The notes beneath the pieces are model-generated. The model was not told the DNA's origin, did not search any database, and saw nothing but the letters and a program-made list of their open reading frames with translations. A DNA stretch of 64,000 bases from Siphonodentalium dalli (lineage: Eukaryota > Mollusca > Scaphopoda > Gadilida > Siphonodentaliidae). The translations under genes and the position numbers were made by a program. This document shows, piece by piece, positions 1 through 11,528 of the stretch. The stretch lies in assembly GCA_032622095.1 (NCBI GenBank), contig CP136062.1, forward strand, positions 202,083,959 to 202,147,958, read 5' to 3'. Every line of letters begins with the position of its first letter. Positions within the stretch are counted from its first letter, which is position 1.

Positions 1-341
1 CAAATTATTTTACCCGAAAAGTCCGTTGTCCATTTTGATGATTCCAGCTCCATTTGAAACACAAACGTCTATCATATCCGAATATATCTATTTATTTCTA
101 CCCTCCATATTTGGAGAGTTACACGAGTAAAGTAGTAAAAGAACAATAGTGAAAGAACAACACAATCGAACATATGTGTATTTATACAGTCATCACGTAC
201 ATACAACCTTCAAAATGATCACAACAATGCAGACAAGTATGTACATCTTGGGTTCTGCCGGTCGGCTTGAATAAATCCAAGGTATTTGTTTGAACATGAT
301 TTACCCCCTCCCCGAGTTGGAAGATTTGTACATGTGCGAAC
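1..341 (-). other. Start of intron 5 of the transporter gene
   Basis: This intron sequence follows the exon 5 donor at 341-340. No further exon or repeat structure was recognised in it. Confidence 0.6.
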
Positions 342-488
342 CTGGATGGGTATCCCTCCTAACATGAGCAGTAGGCTAATGTCGATGTACTGGGGTATGT
401 CTCTCGTCTCAATAGTCCCAATCCAAGTTCCATTCAGCATACTAGTGTCAACGGCTTCATGGTGCCATGCGAATGGAATAGCCAGAAT
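342..488 (-). CDS. SLC5A7-like: Exon 5 of CHT1-like transporter (residues 194-242)
   Basis: This 147-bp phase 0-0 exon has acceptor CATCCTAG and donor CAG-GTTCGC. It encodes ILAIPFAW, a polar extracellular loop including GTWIGTIETRD, and the helix LLLMLGGIPIQ. The loop aligns with the CHT1 segment between helices 6 and 7, and LLLMLGGIP is nearly invariant in the family. The residue after GGIP is tryptophan in CHT1 (Trp254) but isoleucine here. The next exon is outside the window. Confidence 0.86.
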
Positions 489-869
489 CTAGGATGATAC
501 CAACATTCATTACTTCATTAAAATAAAGATATTTTAAATTGAAGATGCAATACTTATAATAGCCAGATTAAAATAATTTTAGTATGTATATAAACATAAC
601 CGAATAACACTCTTTATTGACACATGTAGCAGAATCATGTTTTTAATTTTTGACGAGATAATTTGCATCACTTCAACAAACCGTTTCGAGACGTATAGTG
701 GTTTCTTATAATAATAGATCAGGTAATGGTCGACCTACTTTAGTCCCTATGAAATTACATAAGCAAGAAATTATTAGATATAATTTGAGGCATGAATATT
801 ATAGGTTACTTTAATTGTGATGTTGTTTTTAACTAAACAAGTGTTACAAATATTGCACCCAAATGTGTT

Positions 870-1215
870 TTAACCCTTTCATGGCGGGAGCTGAGCTGGT
901 GCAGCATTATAGACCCTGTGCCAATGCATTATCTTATATATTCGAGTCTCCCATAGGAAGCCTCGTATATTTAAGAGAATGCACTGGCTTACAAGGTCAA
1001 GTTAAATATTAGGCCAATCCATTATCTTATATATTCGACTCTCCCATAGGTAGCCTCGCATATATACAAGAATGCACTGGCTTACAAGGTGAAGACATAT
1101 ATTGTTAAGCCAATGTATGCACTAATTTTTGCGAGGCTCCTTATGTGAGACTCGAATATATAAGAGAATGCATTGGCACAGGGTTTCCGCAGAATTTCAG
1201 GAAGATCCAGTCATG
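870..1215. mobile_element. Degenerate TTAA-type MITE with hairpins (intron 4)
   Basis: It begins with TTAA followed by CCCTTTCATGG. It contains diverged copies of the CCAATGCATT-CTTATATAT hairpin found in the better preserved MITEs of this window, at about 920-990, 1015-1085 and 1110-1180. The right end carries a sequence that, read on the minus strand, is CCATGACTGGATCTTCC. The same sequence follows TTAACCCTT at 44976, which suggests a related second subfamily. The right-hand TTAA is not visible, so the boundaries are approximate. Confidence 0.5.
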
Positions 1216-1561
1216 GTAGTGCTCACAGATAGATTATCAGTCACAAATGTATTCGTGGTCTAGATGTAGCCACAATTTCAAACTGTGAGTATGTTTGAAA
1301 GGACTTGCAATCTTCTGGTCTCAAAATTGCACAAGAAAAACTTTATATCCCCAGAATCAGATGTTTTCAATTTTCCACACTCAAGTGACACAAACGATGA
1401 CCAACACCATAACAGGAACAGGTAACGGGTCACACGCAATATATATTTAATCGTTATCTTTTGAAGCGATGAACTCTTTGAGTTCGACAAGTTTTTCCGA
1501 GATTAAATACAATGCGTATATAAGTCTTTCATGTATTTATCGACCAATTTTGATCACCAGA

Positions 1562-1941
1562 CCCTTTACCCAACAAACCGGCCAAAAACGCCCAAATAAA
1601 TCTTCAACAGCCTAAAATATCTTCGGTCTGTCTCAATAACACCATACAAATATGGATATCATTGGAACCGGTTCATTGACCACATTGTGATGGTTACAGT
1701 TATGCCCTGTGCCAATGCATTCTCTTATATATGCGAGTCGACCATAGGTCGCCTCGCATATATAAGAGAATGCATTGGCCTTTTAACAATTTTTATAATA
1801 TTTTTCTACATTCTTTGACAATTTTATCATTTTTAATATGTGTTAAGCCAATGCATTCTCTTATATATGCGAGGCGACCTATGGTCGACTCGCATATATA
1901 AGAGAATGCATTGGCACATGGCCGTTCTGTTGGGCAAAGGG
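1562..1941. mobile_element. TTAA-target (piggyBac-like) MITE, copy a
   Basis: The terminal inverted repeats are CCCTTTACCCAACA on the left and TGTTGGGCAAAGGG on the right. TTAA follows the right end (1942-1945), but the left TTAA is mutated. Two 69-bp near-perfect hairpins lie inside, at 1711-1779 and 1847-1915. Each has 27-bp arms from GCCAATGCATTC to the GCGAG turn, and they sit in opposite orientations. Ends beginning CCC and a TTAA target are typical of piggyBac transposons. There is no transposase, so the element is non-autonomous. It lies in intron 4 of the transporter gene. Confidence 0.75.
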
Positions 1942-2578
1942 TTAATCTAAAACATGACGATTACGAGTCCCATTAACAATTTATTATAGTTAAGAGGCAC
2001 GTAACAATGCTGATCAGTATAAGCATGTCTACACTATTGTGTGATTATGTATAGTATCGCCCCTGGTCAAGTGGTCGTGCTAATGTGCTATGATGCTGGT
2101 GGGTCTTGCTGAATTGATATGAAGCTGTTAGGGGCAAACATAGGCTGTTAATAAATTGTAGCGTTATTTGTGTTACAGTTGTCTTTAAACATATATCTCA
2201 ACATATTCACAATTAGCCATTACTTGTATCAAAAATTCAGAAACATAATGCGAAATATTTTTAATAAATGTTATAGTAGTTGTTGAAAATTTTGACTATA
2301 ACCAAGTTGGTTATTCACGTAGTTTTACAAACACCAGCGCAGAGCCATTATTAATTAAAAAATATATATACATGAGTGTGTTTTTTTAATGTTTCATACA
2401 CACACTGGCCTTTTCTCAAACGCTCGGATTAGCCAATCACCAGGGATGAGTGTGTCATGTGATGGCCATCGCGATTATACATGTATATGACATTCAGGAA
2501 TAAGCTCTATCTAAATAGCTTATGCATAATACAATGTGTTATAATAACCGATATATTATATGATTATTGATTACTAAC

Positions 2579-2727
2579 CAGACCTGTTGCCACAAATGCC
2601 AGCTGTACAATGTCTGTGTATGCCACTGCATAGAGACCACCAAAGAATGTGTATATTATAGCCACCGCGGCGGACACTATCATTGCAAGTAAACTGTCTA
2701 TGTCCAAAATTACAGCAAGGGTCGCTC
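2579..2727 (-). CDS. SLC5A7-like: Exon 4 of CHT1-like transporter (residues 144-193)
   Basis: The exon begins after a TTTTGCAG acceptor and ends at CTG with donor GTTAGT. It starts in phase 1 (completing a glycine codon with exon 3) and ends in phase 0. It encodes [19 protein letters not shown], then [20 protein letters not shown]. The GGLY-S/A-VAYTD-V/I-VQL block is a hallmark of this subfamily and sits in the helix 5-6 region. The exon lies only 110 bp from the 5' LTR of the intronic gypsy element. Confidence 0.88.
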
Positions 2728-2837
2728 CTGCAAAACATGCGAAGAGCAATAAGTGATTAGTGACACTGCGTCTTAGTTAAGAAAACAGTATATTCTTAGT
2801 GACGAATACATTAAGAAAACCATTTTCTCAAAACAAG

Positions 2838-3775
2838 TGTTATACAGTGACTTCGTCAGGATAAATTATATTTAAATACATAACATAATTAGCATTAATA
2901 ATATTAGTATATTTCTCGGTACGCAAGACATTTATAAAAATAACCGGCACGGCATGAGTTAATTTACTAATGTTTGTTGCACGCTTAGCTTTGCACACGA
3001 CCTTTTCTATTCACTCATCCCATGCGCCCTAAATCTAGAGTGGTCAACAAACATTTGATTGCCCGGACCTCGTGATCGAACATTTAACACGCACACACAA
3101 ACAGGTCACTTGTTAATACCTGGAGCTGGGGGCAACATCTCCTCACATGTTTGGATCAATATAAAAACATACACTTATGCTCTTTAACGCTCTTGACTTT
3201 TGTCAATACAGACAAGGTAATTATTGTAACCCAAATTTGGTCGTTTAAACACATGTCATTTCATCACTTTGTTGAACTTGGTTTTTAGTTATTGGAGAAT
3301 CTAGTAAATAATTTAGTATTCTTAATGTTAACTAATTTTCAATAGGGGGGGGGAGTTTTAAAAAGGAAATAAGAAATATTTGTACATGGACAAAGATATA
3401 GTCCACATAAAGTAAAGTTTCGAGAATAATATAAAGGGTGAAGTCATTTACGCTAACTTTAAATGATATATCTCATTCCCACATTTTGTATTATTATTAG
3501 GATGTTTTAATCATTTCAGAGTCTACCAACTACGATGTGTGTATACGATGTGCTTAATATTTGATGGGCTAGATATAAAGCCGACTTTCATGCTATACAG
3601 AATTTCATTATATAAAAGTATAGAGACTCATAAGGTGAGATCGTTCCTTTCTTAAATACCCTGTTCATCACACGTATCTATATACCACTCAAATATTCAG
3701 AGAGGCTAAAGTTTACAAATGACTGTCGTGCTCGCCAGAGTTAGCCAGGAACCCCTATACCCACGGTGTGCGACA
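2838..3775 (+). repeat. 5' LTR of gypsy element
   Basis: This 938-bp LTR has TG and CA ends. It contains a TATAAAA-like segment near 3160 and a G-run near 3345, and matches the 3' LTR at about 99%. Confidence 0.95.
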
Positions 3776-3776
3776 G

Positions 3777-3794
3777 TGGCGCCCGGACGTGGAC
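3777..3794 (+). promoter_or_regulatory. tRNA primer-binding site of gypsy element
   Basis: The 18 bases TGGCGCCCGGACGTGGAC start one base after the 5' LTR. From memory they match a lysine-tRNA-type primer site at about 15 of 18 positions, so tRNA-Lys priming is likely but not certain. Confidence 0.75.
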
Positions 3795-4695
3795 TTTCTG
3801 AAGCTTTTGGAGCAAGAATTTGAGTGACTTTCATATATTCTATTTTCGGGGTGTTCGTATGACGTGTTTGGAGTTCGTAATCACGTGTTCGGAATTCGTA
3901 ACCAAGAAACTCTGATGCATACAGCGTTACCAAATCGTATAGAAAACGTGCACAAAAATCGAAGATTTTTAATTGCAAACGATTACATTTCTAAAAGGAT
4001 TGGGAGATAACATGGTAATAGTAACAATTCGACATTGAATAACACTAAAGGAAGGACCCATGTCAACACAGAGAAGTTTGTAACATTTGAGAAAATTCGT
4101 TTCAAATCGAAATTTGAGTCGCCGAAGTTCGAGTTATCCGGAAGTGAACTATGGTGAACTTTTGGGAAGATGTGTGACTGATATTTCAGGACAGATATTG
4201 ATATTGTCGATATATGATTATGACTATTTTGGTTATAATTGTATGTAACATTCAGGTTTACACATAGTCACACACAGCATATACAAAAACATGCAGTTTA
4301 AATTACCGTTAAAAACAGTTTCACACTCGGTTAATTGGAAAAATGAGAAATAAATCATTGGAAAAACAAATTAATCGTAGCCAGTTTAGGGTCCCTTCAT
4401 CACGCTCTAACCCTTTCTGACTATACAATTGCACTGTAACCATTGTTTATTTACTAATCATTCTGTTTGTAAGTTTGCATGCTAATCTTTTGAATAAGTT
4501 TATAGGTACATGTAGAACAAAATGAAATTGACCATTATTTTCAGGTTGGGGTTGAAGTAGTGAAATAAGTTTAGTAGCAAGGGAAATAGTTAATATATAT
4601 ATTTTCTATGAAATAAATTCCGAACTAGCTAATTTTCAGACTAATATTTTCATAACGTGAAAGGAAAGTACAACTTTTCACTTCAGAGTTGCGAA
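3795..4695 (+). other. Untranslated leader of gypsy element
   Basis: About 0.9 kb lies between the primer-binding site and the gag ATG. No conserved reading frame was seen; it presumably contains the packaging leader. Confidence 0.5.
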
Positions 4696-5770
4696 ATGGC
4701 GGAGATGTCAGAAGATGAATTCCGTACAATGATGGAGGGTTTTGAAAAAATGGGATGCAAACCAAAAGTTAATACACCTTTTGAACTTGCAGTGTTGCTT
4801 GCAGAAAAAAAGAGGGAGCCAGTTGATGTTTATAATGTTAAATGTTAAATTACCTGTATTTTCAGGCGAGGGTAAACATGAGTGTACATTTAATACTTGG
4901 AAATATGAGTTAGGATGTATTAAGTTATAAAAAGTGGCAGAGCATGAATTATTACAGGCAATAAGGAGATCCCTAAGAGGGAGAGCAGCTCAATCTATCA
5001 TTAGGTTAGGACCTAATGCTACTTCGGCTCAAATTGTTAACAAAATATCTAGTATATTTGGGGCGGTTGATCCAAAATAAGCTATGCTTGCTAAATTTTA
5101 TAGTGCTAAACAACTTGAAGGGGAAGATGTAGTTACATGGGCATGTAGATTAGAGGACCTATTAAATCAGACATTGCAGTTTCAGGAAGTAGATAGTGAT
5201 TGCATGCTAAAACAAATGTTATGGACTGGACTAAGACAGGATCTGAAAGATATAAGTACGTATAAAGCAGAAACTTCAGAGACATTTACAGGTTTATTGG
5301 TGGAATTAAGGAAACTTGAAGCTGAACACCCAGTAAGTAAACAAGTTAAAGTACAGGTAAATGTTCAGCAGTCGAAAGAAAAACCTTCAGATTTTCAGAT
5401 ACTGCAGCAACAGGTGGCGAAGCTGACTGAGGAAATAAGAGAACTTAAAAGTTCAGGTAGAGAGATTAATAACAATTCAAATTTTCAGCAGACACCCAAT
5501 GGTAGAGGTAGATATAACCAGCAACAAGGTAATAGTGGATATAGAGGTCATTTCAGAAATAGGTACCAGACACCAAATAGAGGTAGATATATAGCAAGTC
5601 AAGGTAACTATACAAATAGAGGTTCATTTTCAGGTCAAGGCCAAGGGCAGGGGGAGATAACTTGCTGGTCTTGTGGGGGTAAGAATCACAAATCATTAAA
5701 TTGTGTACACAGGCAAGAGAGGGGACAAAATAATAGTCAGTCTTTAAACTACAAAGGGTTCATGGGGTAG
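4696..5770 (+). pseudogene. gag (PNMA-type capsid plus one zinc knuckle), broken
   Basis: Gag forms the retroelement particle and binds its RNA. The ATG at 4696 opens with MAEMSEDEF. The middle shows the PNMA-type gag pattern: LPVFSGEG, a Trp-containing helix, then SLRGRAAQSI, then an SSIFGAVD block. This is followed by a Gln/Asn/Arg/Gly-rich nucleocapsid linker and one CCHC knuckle, CWSCGGKNHKSLNC (about 5660-5705). The copy is interrupted by a frameshift near 4830-4850 and by in-frame TAA codons at 4928-4930 and 5078-5080. The last uninterrupted segment runs from 5084 to the TAG at 5768. The PNMA relationship is known to connect metazoan gypsy gags to domesticated PNMA genes. Confidence 0.85.
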
Positions 5771-5778
5771 GTGTGACC

Positions 5779-6190
5779 ATGAACCAGAGTGACAGTTTGA
5801 ATAACTGCGAAAAAGCACCAAAGAGGACACCAGTTGTAAATGGCAGTCCCACAGAGGCAACCATTATCTTAGAGGGAATTCAAGTTCCATCTCTTCTTGA
5901 TTCAGGTAGTACTATTTCAGCAGTCAATCATTTTATGAGAAATATTTATCACAAATTAAAGTGGAACAATTGGACATATTATTGAATATAGAATGTGCAG
6001 ATGGCAATAGTTTGCCATACAATGGATTTATAACTGCAAATATAAATATTCCAGGTATATCTGAAAATAACTTGCAATGTATTCTGTTGATTGTGCCCAA
6101 TAGTGTATATAATAGTAAGGTACCAGTATTATTAGGTACTAATGTACTAAATGAATTAATGAATATCTGTAAAATTAATAATGGAGACAA
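5779..6190 (+). pseudogene. Aspartic protease region of gypsy pol, frameshifted
   Basis: This retropepsin-type protease would process the Gag and Pol polyproteins. The active-site motif LLDSGSTIS is in one frame near 5890-5920. The closing motif VLLGTN is in a different frame near 6124-6141. A frameshift therefore lies between about 5930 and 5961, inside the domain, and this copy cannot make a complete protease as assembled. The protease frame differs from the gag frame, so the intact ancestor probably used ribosomal frameshifting at the gag-pol border. Confidence 0.8.
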
Positions 6191-8330
6191 ATTTTTGCAA
6201 ACTGCAAAAATGCCAACGCCATGGTATTTGACATTCAGATGTTTGTCTCTACGTGAGAGAAAGTTGCGTCAAAATAATTTTGTACTTTGCGTTTTTCGCT
6301 GTGCAGAAGTGGACAAAATAATTTTAAAGCCAAACACGGAACGCACCATTGCTTGTAGTGTGGATAAGAAGATACCAGATTATGACACAGTTTGTTTATT
6401 GCAACCAGCATGCAGAGCTAAATTCTTGGAAATTCCACCATATCTCATGAATTTCAAGAAAACAGGAGATAGGGAGATCTTCAATCTTTGTTTTTCAAAT
6501 ACAACAAATCAAACAGTAATTATTTTACCAAAAACTATTGTGGCTGAAGCACAACCAGTTACCATAGCCGAGAATGAGGAAAAAGAAGTTACGGAAGCAA
6601 ATAGAGAAGAAATAGTATTACAAAAGGTAAAAATAGAGCCAACATTGACTACACAGCAAAAAAGTCAAGTTGAAGAACTTATCCAAGAATTTGCAGATAT
6701 CTTTTCTATTGGGGATACAGATATTGGATGCACAGATAAAGTAAAACATAGAATTGAATTAACAAATGAAGTACCATTCAAACAGCGATATCGGAAGATC
6801 CCACCGGCAATGATTGATGAAGTGCGGAATTATTTGCGACAACTGGAGGCGACTGGGATTATAAAACCTTCTTACAGTCCATGGGGGTCAAATATGGTAT
6901 TAGTTCGCAAGAAATCAGGAGAATTACGCATAGCAATAGACTTCCGACAATTGAACCAAAGGACAATCAAGGACGCGTACAGTTTACCAAGAATTGAAGA
7001 TGTGATAGACTGTTTACGAGGATCGACCTACTTTAGTCTCTGTGATGCTCGTATGGGTTATTATCAGGTTCCTCTTCATGAAGACCACAAAGAAAGGACG
7101 GCATTCACGGCAGGACCACTAGGACATTGGTCGTTCGAACGCCTTCCGTTTGGTTTGTCGAACAGTGGAGCTTGTTATCAGCGGTTAATGGAACAGATCT
7201 TGGATGGTTTAAACCACAATATACTGTGTGTTTTTATTGATGATATTATTTCATTTTCGCCAGGATTCTCAGAACATTTAGTTAGACTCAGACGGTTATT
7301 TGAACGATTGAGAGAAAATGGATTAAAGTTATCCCCAGGTAAGTGTGAATTCTTGAAACGTAAGATCCGGTATGTGGGTCATATGGTTTCGGGAGAAGGT
7401 GTAGAACCAGATCCAGAAAAGATTGATAAAGTAAAAAATTGGCCTGTTCCAGAAAATCCAGATGAGGTACGTCGTTTCGTTGCTTTTGCATCATATTATA
7501 GAAAATTTGTCAAAGATTTTGCAAAAGTAGCTAAACCATTACAAGAACTGATTCCACCATCAAATGTGAAGAAAAAAAGAAAAGGGAAGTATAAGGCAAT
7601 TTTCAGTAGAAAGTGGACATGGGAGAGCAAGCATCAGGATGCATTTGAAGGACTCAAGGACAGATTGGTGACATATCCTATATTAGGCTATCCAGATTTT
7701 AAGGTAAGTTTCGAGTTGCACACCGATGCTAGCCTTGACGGCCTCGGTGGGGTGTTATACCAGCAAGTAGATGGAGTTAAAAGAGTAATTGTTTACGCAA
7801 GCCGTGGAGTAACAAAAAGTGAAAAAAACTACCCGGCACACAAGCTGGAATTTCTAGCATTGAAGTGGGCAGTGGTGGATAAATTCCACGACTATCTATT
7901 TGGTAGTAGATTCGAGGTTTTGACTGACAACAACCCAATGACTTATGTATTATCAAGCGCAAAATTGGACGCGACAGGACATAGATGGTTAGCAGCATTA
8001 GCAGCCTATGACTTTACGATAAAGTATCGCCCAGGAAAGAATAATGCTGATGCTGATTCATTATCCAGAATGAAGCAGATACCAGTGAAGGAAGATTCGA
8101 TAAAGACAGTGCCAGAAAGCGTGGTAAAAGAAATTTGCCAGGCCATGCAATTTCAACAACCATACTGTGGAAGTGTAGGAGCATCAGACCAAGAATATCC
8201 GGAAGAGGAAATAACAGGGAGCAATATAAACATAATGACAATTTCAGACTGGAGAAGATTACAACGAAATGATAAGATTATTGGGAAGTGGCTACCATTT
8301 ATAAAGAAAGGAGAAATTCCAAACCGATAA
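5961..8330 (+). pseudogene. gypsy pol: reverse transcriptase and RNase H, ending at a premature stop
   Basis: A long open segment of 789 codons. The reverse transcriptase spans about residues 270-480. Recognisable motifs are YSPWGSNMVLVRKKSG, RIAIDFRQLN, the catalytic aspartate in FSLCDARMGYYQ, and the FIDD form of the catalytic box near residue 424 (more often YVDD or YIDD). RNase H spans about residues 555-690, with THTDAS-like HTDASLDGLGG, ALKWAV and VLTDNNP carrying its acidic residues, and ends in the typical NNADADSLSR. TAA at 8328-8330 interrupts the frame. The same frame continues open on the other side into integrase, so this is a nonsense lesion, not the natural end. Confidence 0.93.
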
Positions 8331-9563
8331 AGTATCCCACAAATTAAGGAACATTCAGCATTTTTTAGACATTTCAAAGCTTTCAAGATGAGAAGATGCG
8401 TATTTTATAAAGAAACAACATTTAATGGAGTTCACAGAAACCAACTGGTTCTTCCAAAAGAGAAGGTAGACACAGTGTTACAAGCACTACATACAAATAT
8501 TGGTCATCCAGGACAAGATAGAACCATTTCACTAATTAAAGAGCGGTTTTATTGGCCAGGAATTGATAGTAAGGTAGAAGATTTTATTAGAAATTGTCCC
8601 CGGTGTGTTAGAAGAAAATCGCAGAAAAATACTACAGCTCAGTTAGTTTCCATACAAACAACGCAGCCACTGGAAATGGTTTGCATGGACTTTCTAACAC
8701 TGGAACCAACAAGAGGAGGGCTTAAGAATATTCTAGTAATCACTGACCATTTTACGAAATATGCGCAAGCATATGTTACCAAGGACCAGACAGCAGAAAC
8801 AACGGAAAGTGTATTCTATAATAATTTCATTGTGCATTATGGATTACCACATAGAATACATTCGGATCAAGGAAGAAATTTTGAATCCAAAATTATCAAG
8901 CAACTATGTGAATTATGTGGTATAGAGAAGACTCGCACGTCAATTTATCATCCTCAAGGGAATGGAATTTGCGAGAGATATAATAAATCCTTAATTGGAA
9001 TGCTCGGAACCTTGGAACCGGATAAAAAGAGAGATTGGAGTAAATATATTGGACCGTTTGTAAGTGCTTACAACAGTACAAGTCATGAAAGTACCGGTGT
9101 TTCACCTTATCTGTTGATGTTTGGTAGAAACCCAAGAATGGCGATTGATGTAGCGTTTGGGATTAAAGACGATGGAGGAGCAGATTCAGTGGAAGAATAT
9201 ATTTCAAATCTGAGGAGAAGGATTTCCGAAGCACATGAACGAGTCAGAGAGATGACTATGAAGAGTCGGATGAGAAGTGAACGAAAATACAACAAGAAAG
9301 CTAGAGCATCAAAGATTGAAATAGGAGACAGAGTATTAGTAAGGATATTAGCCTTTGAAGGACCACATAAGTTAAGTGACAAATATGAAGATCCCATATA
9401 TAAAGTTGTTCAACAACCAGTACAAGATATTCCAGTATATATAGTAGAATTCGGAACGGGGAATAAGAAAAACAATTCACAGGAATCATTTGCTTCCAGT
9501 AAATTGGCCCATGCCAACAAGTGTCATAGTAGAAGAACAATCAAGTGCCATACCGGCAGATGA
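8331..9563 (+). pseudogene. gypsy pol: integrase
   Basis: Integrase joins element DNA to the host chromosome. The segment is in the same frame as the upstream RT-RNase H and has its first ATG at 8388. The N-terminal zinc-binding HHCC module covers HTNIGHPGQ to CPRCVRR. The DDE core has aspartates in CMDFLTL and HSDQGRNFES and the glutamate in GNGICERYNKS. The C-terminal part carries a GPHKLSDKYEDP segment like the GPY/F module. A frameshift around 9455-9478 diverts the frame to a TGA at 9561. The ancestral tail continues in another frame. Confidence 0.92.
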
Positions 9564-10194
9564 TGAAATGGAGAAGGGAAAGAATGACACGAAAATGAGG
9601 GTGGAGGAAAATGGTGGACAATCAGATGACGAATCAGACGATGAATTAGAGGAAATAGTGTTAGAGATACAGGGTGCACCCATAGAGTCCAGAGAAGAGG
9701 ACAAAGTAGAGAAGACAACAGATGTCTATTTGAGAACTGAAATTCTCGATGAGGGAGAGACAAATGTTACGAGTGACGACTCTGCAGAGGATAATCAACA
9801 AGATGAAGTTGTAGATATCCAACATGTAGAGCAGCAAAAGGTAAGAAATAGTCAAACTCGAGAAGAGATTGATAATGTGGTAGAATCACAATCAGAAATT
9901 CCACCAAGTCAGGAAGACGAAAGTCAGGTAAGAAATATTCAAACTCAAGAACAGGTTGAAAAGGAAGTTACTCACCCACCGATTCCAACCAGACGTTCAA
10001 ACCGATATACAAGGAAACCATATTGGGAGTCAGATTATGTATCACATAGAGCTATAGAGAGTTCAATGCCACTAGTTAATGTTTCGGATACAATCCGGCA
10101 AATAAAGCTAAATGTCTTGAAAACTCTCACTGATAAGCAGATATTTGTAGGGATGGAACCATCTGTAGTTCAGAAACCCTTGAAACAATGTTAG
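9478..10194 (+). pseudogene. gypsy pol: acidic C-terminal tail, in a shifted frame
   Basis: The reading frame displaced from integrase begins with HRNHLLPVNWP. This matches the HRN-x-LLP motif found at the end of many metazoan gypsy pol proteins. It then has a long acidic, low-complexity section (many Glu, Asp and Gln) and ends with a basic patch, RRSNRYTRKPYW. No signal peptide or membrane span was seen, so it is not an envelope gene. It is best read as the C-terminus of pol separated by an indel, ending at the TAG near 10192. Confidence 0.75.
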
Positions 10195-11528
10195 AATGAC
10201 AAACATTTTTGCATAGTGAAAATTCAGATATAAATATTTTCAATGTCCAAACAAATATCAAGTTCTGAGTTTGAGAAGGAAAATTATGCATGGTAAGGAT
10301 TATGATTTTATGTTATTGTTCGGACTATCAGGAATACAGTAGGATTACAGCTGACGATCCAGTGCAGCCAAAACTCATATGAGGTACCAGTTTTCAAGTA
10401 ATTCTTTATTTCAGCGTATAACCCTGTGATTAACATAATTTGTTTTTCAGAATCATGTATAATTAAAATAGTATTAGTACAGTGATATATATTTAAATTG
10501 TATTGTATTTGCAGCTGATAATCGCAGAGACATTTTATTTGCAGTTTATTATCGCAGATATTTTACCGTAAATGTTTAGTCAAATATAGTGACAAGATAA
10601 GCCAATTTGAGTTTGAAGTACATGTATTAAAGTTATATAGGCACATAATATATTGACAATTCCATTTGAAGAAATATTTGTATGGATAATTTTTCTCCAG
10701 GTTTTGATTAATCATTAAGCGATTGGTCGTCGCAGCATTTTAATGTATATGGTATGAATTTAGAGCATAAACACTCTTTCAAGTCAGACAACAGATTTGT
10801 TATTCCATATAAAATTTTCAGCCAATTCAGGCTATACCAGTAATTGTGATTTGCATTTTTCATTATCATTTTTGTTCAGTCATGTCATTTGGATGTGAAA
10901 ACATTTTTTATGTAATCATTTGAATTTTTGGAAGCATTAAATTTTTTTAATTTTGATATATCTGGCATTTCTTGCAATGGATCACTAATTTAATTTGAGT
11001 TTATCTGTTGATTAATTAATTGATGAACCAGAAATAAAATTTATAAATTTAATAGATTAGTCTAGTGACCATATTGTAGGAGAGGCAAGATTAACAATTG
11101 TGTATGTTTTAGATTTAATGTTTTGCTGTCCATAAATTAAATTTTTATCTTAGCATAGATCATTCATGGTAAACGAATTGAAATAAGCTAGTGTATTTGA
11201 TTTTTTTGAAACTTCATGATGAATAAATGCATGTTTGTTTGTCATAAGAATTTGAGAGGAGATGTTTACGATTGATCTGAGGTTGAAATTTCAGATATTT
11301 ACTTTTGTGTGTCAGTAAATTGACATATTGAGTATGTGTGTATTTTGTGGACTTTTATAGTCAAGTAAGTTATATTACACCCATATGTAGTACAGCATAT
11401 GTGTTGGCGTGTACATATTGACAATTTGGATAGTTATTTTGATCAAAACAGCATTAGAAATGGGTATTATGAAAATGATTAGTTGTGTGTAAATGACAGG
11501 GATGACATATATTTTTGGAGGGGGAGTA
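10195..11528 (+). other. Non-coding 3' interior of gypsy element with polypurine tract
   Basis: About 1.3 kb of AT-rich sequence without a meaningful frame. It ends in the polypurine tract GGAGGGGGAGTA (11517-11528) immediately before the 3' LTR. Confidence 0.7.

Noticed and set aside
9490-10194. An envelope gene of the gypsy element
   Set aside because: There is no signal peptide, membrane span or cleavage site. The HRN-x-LLP start and acidic composition fit the C-terminal tail of pol in a shifted frame.
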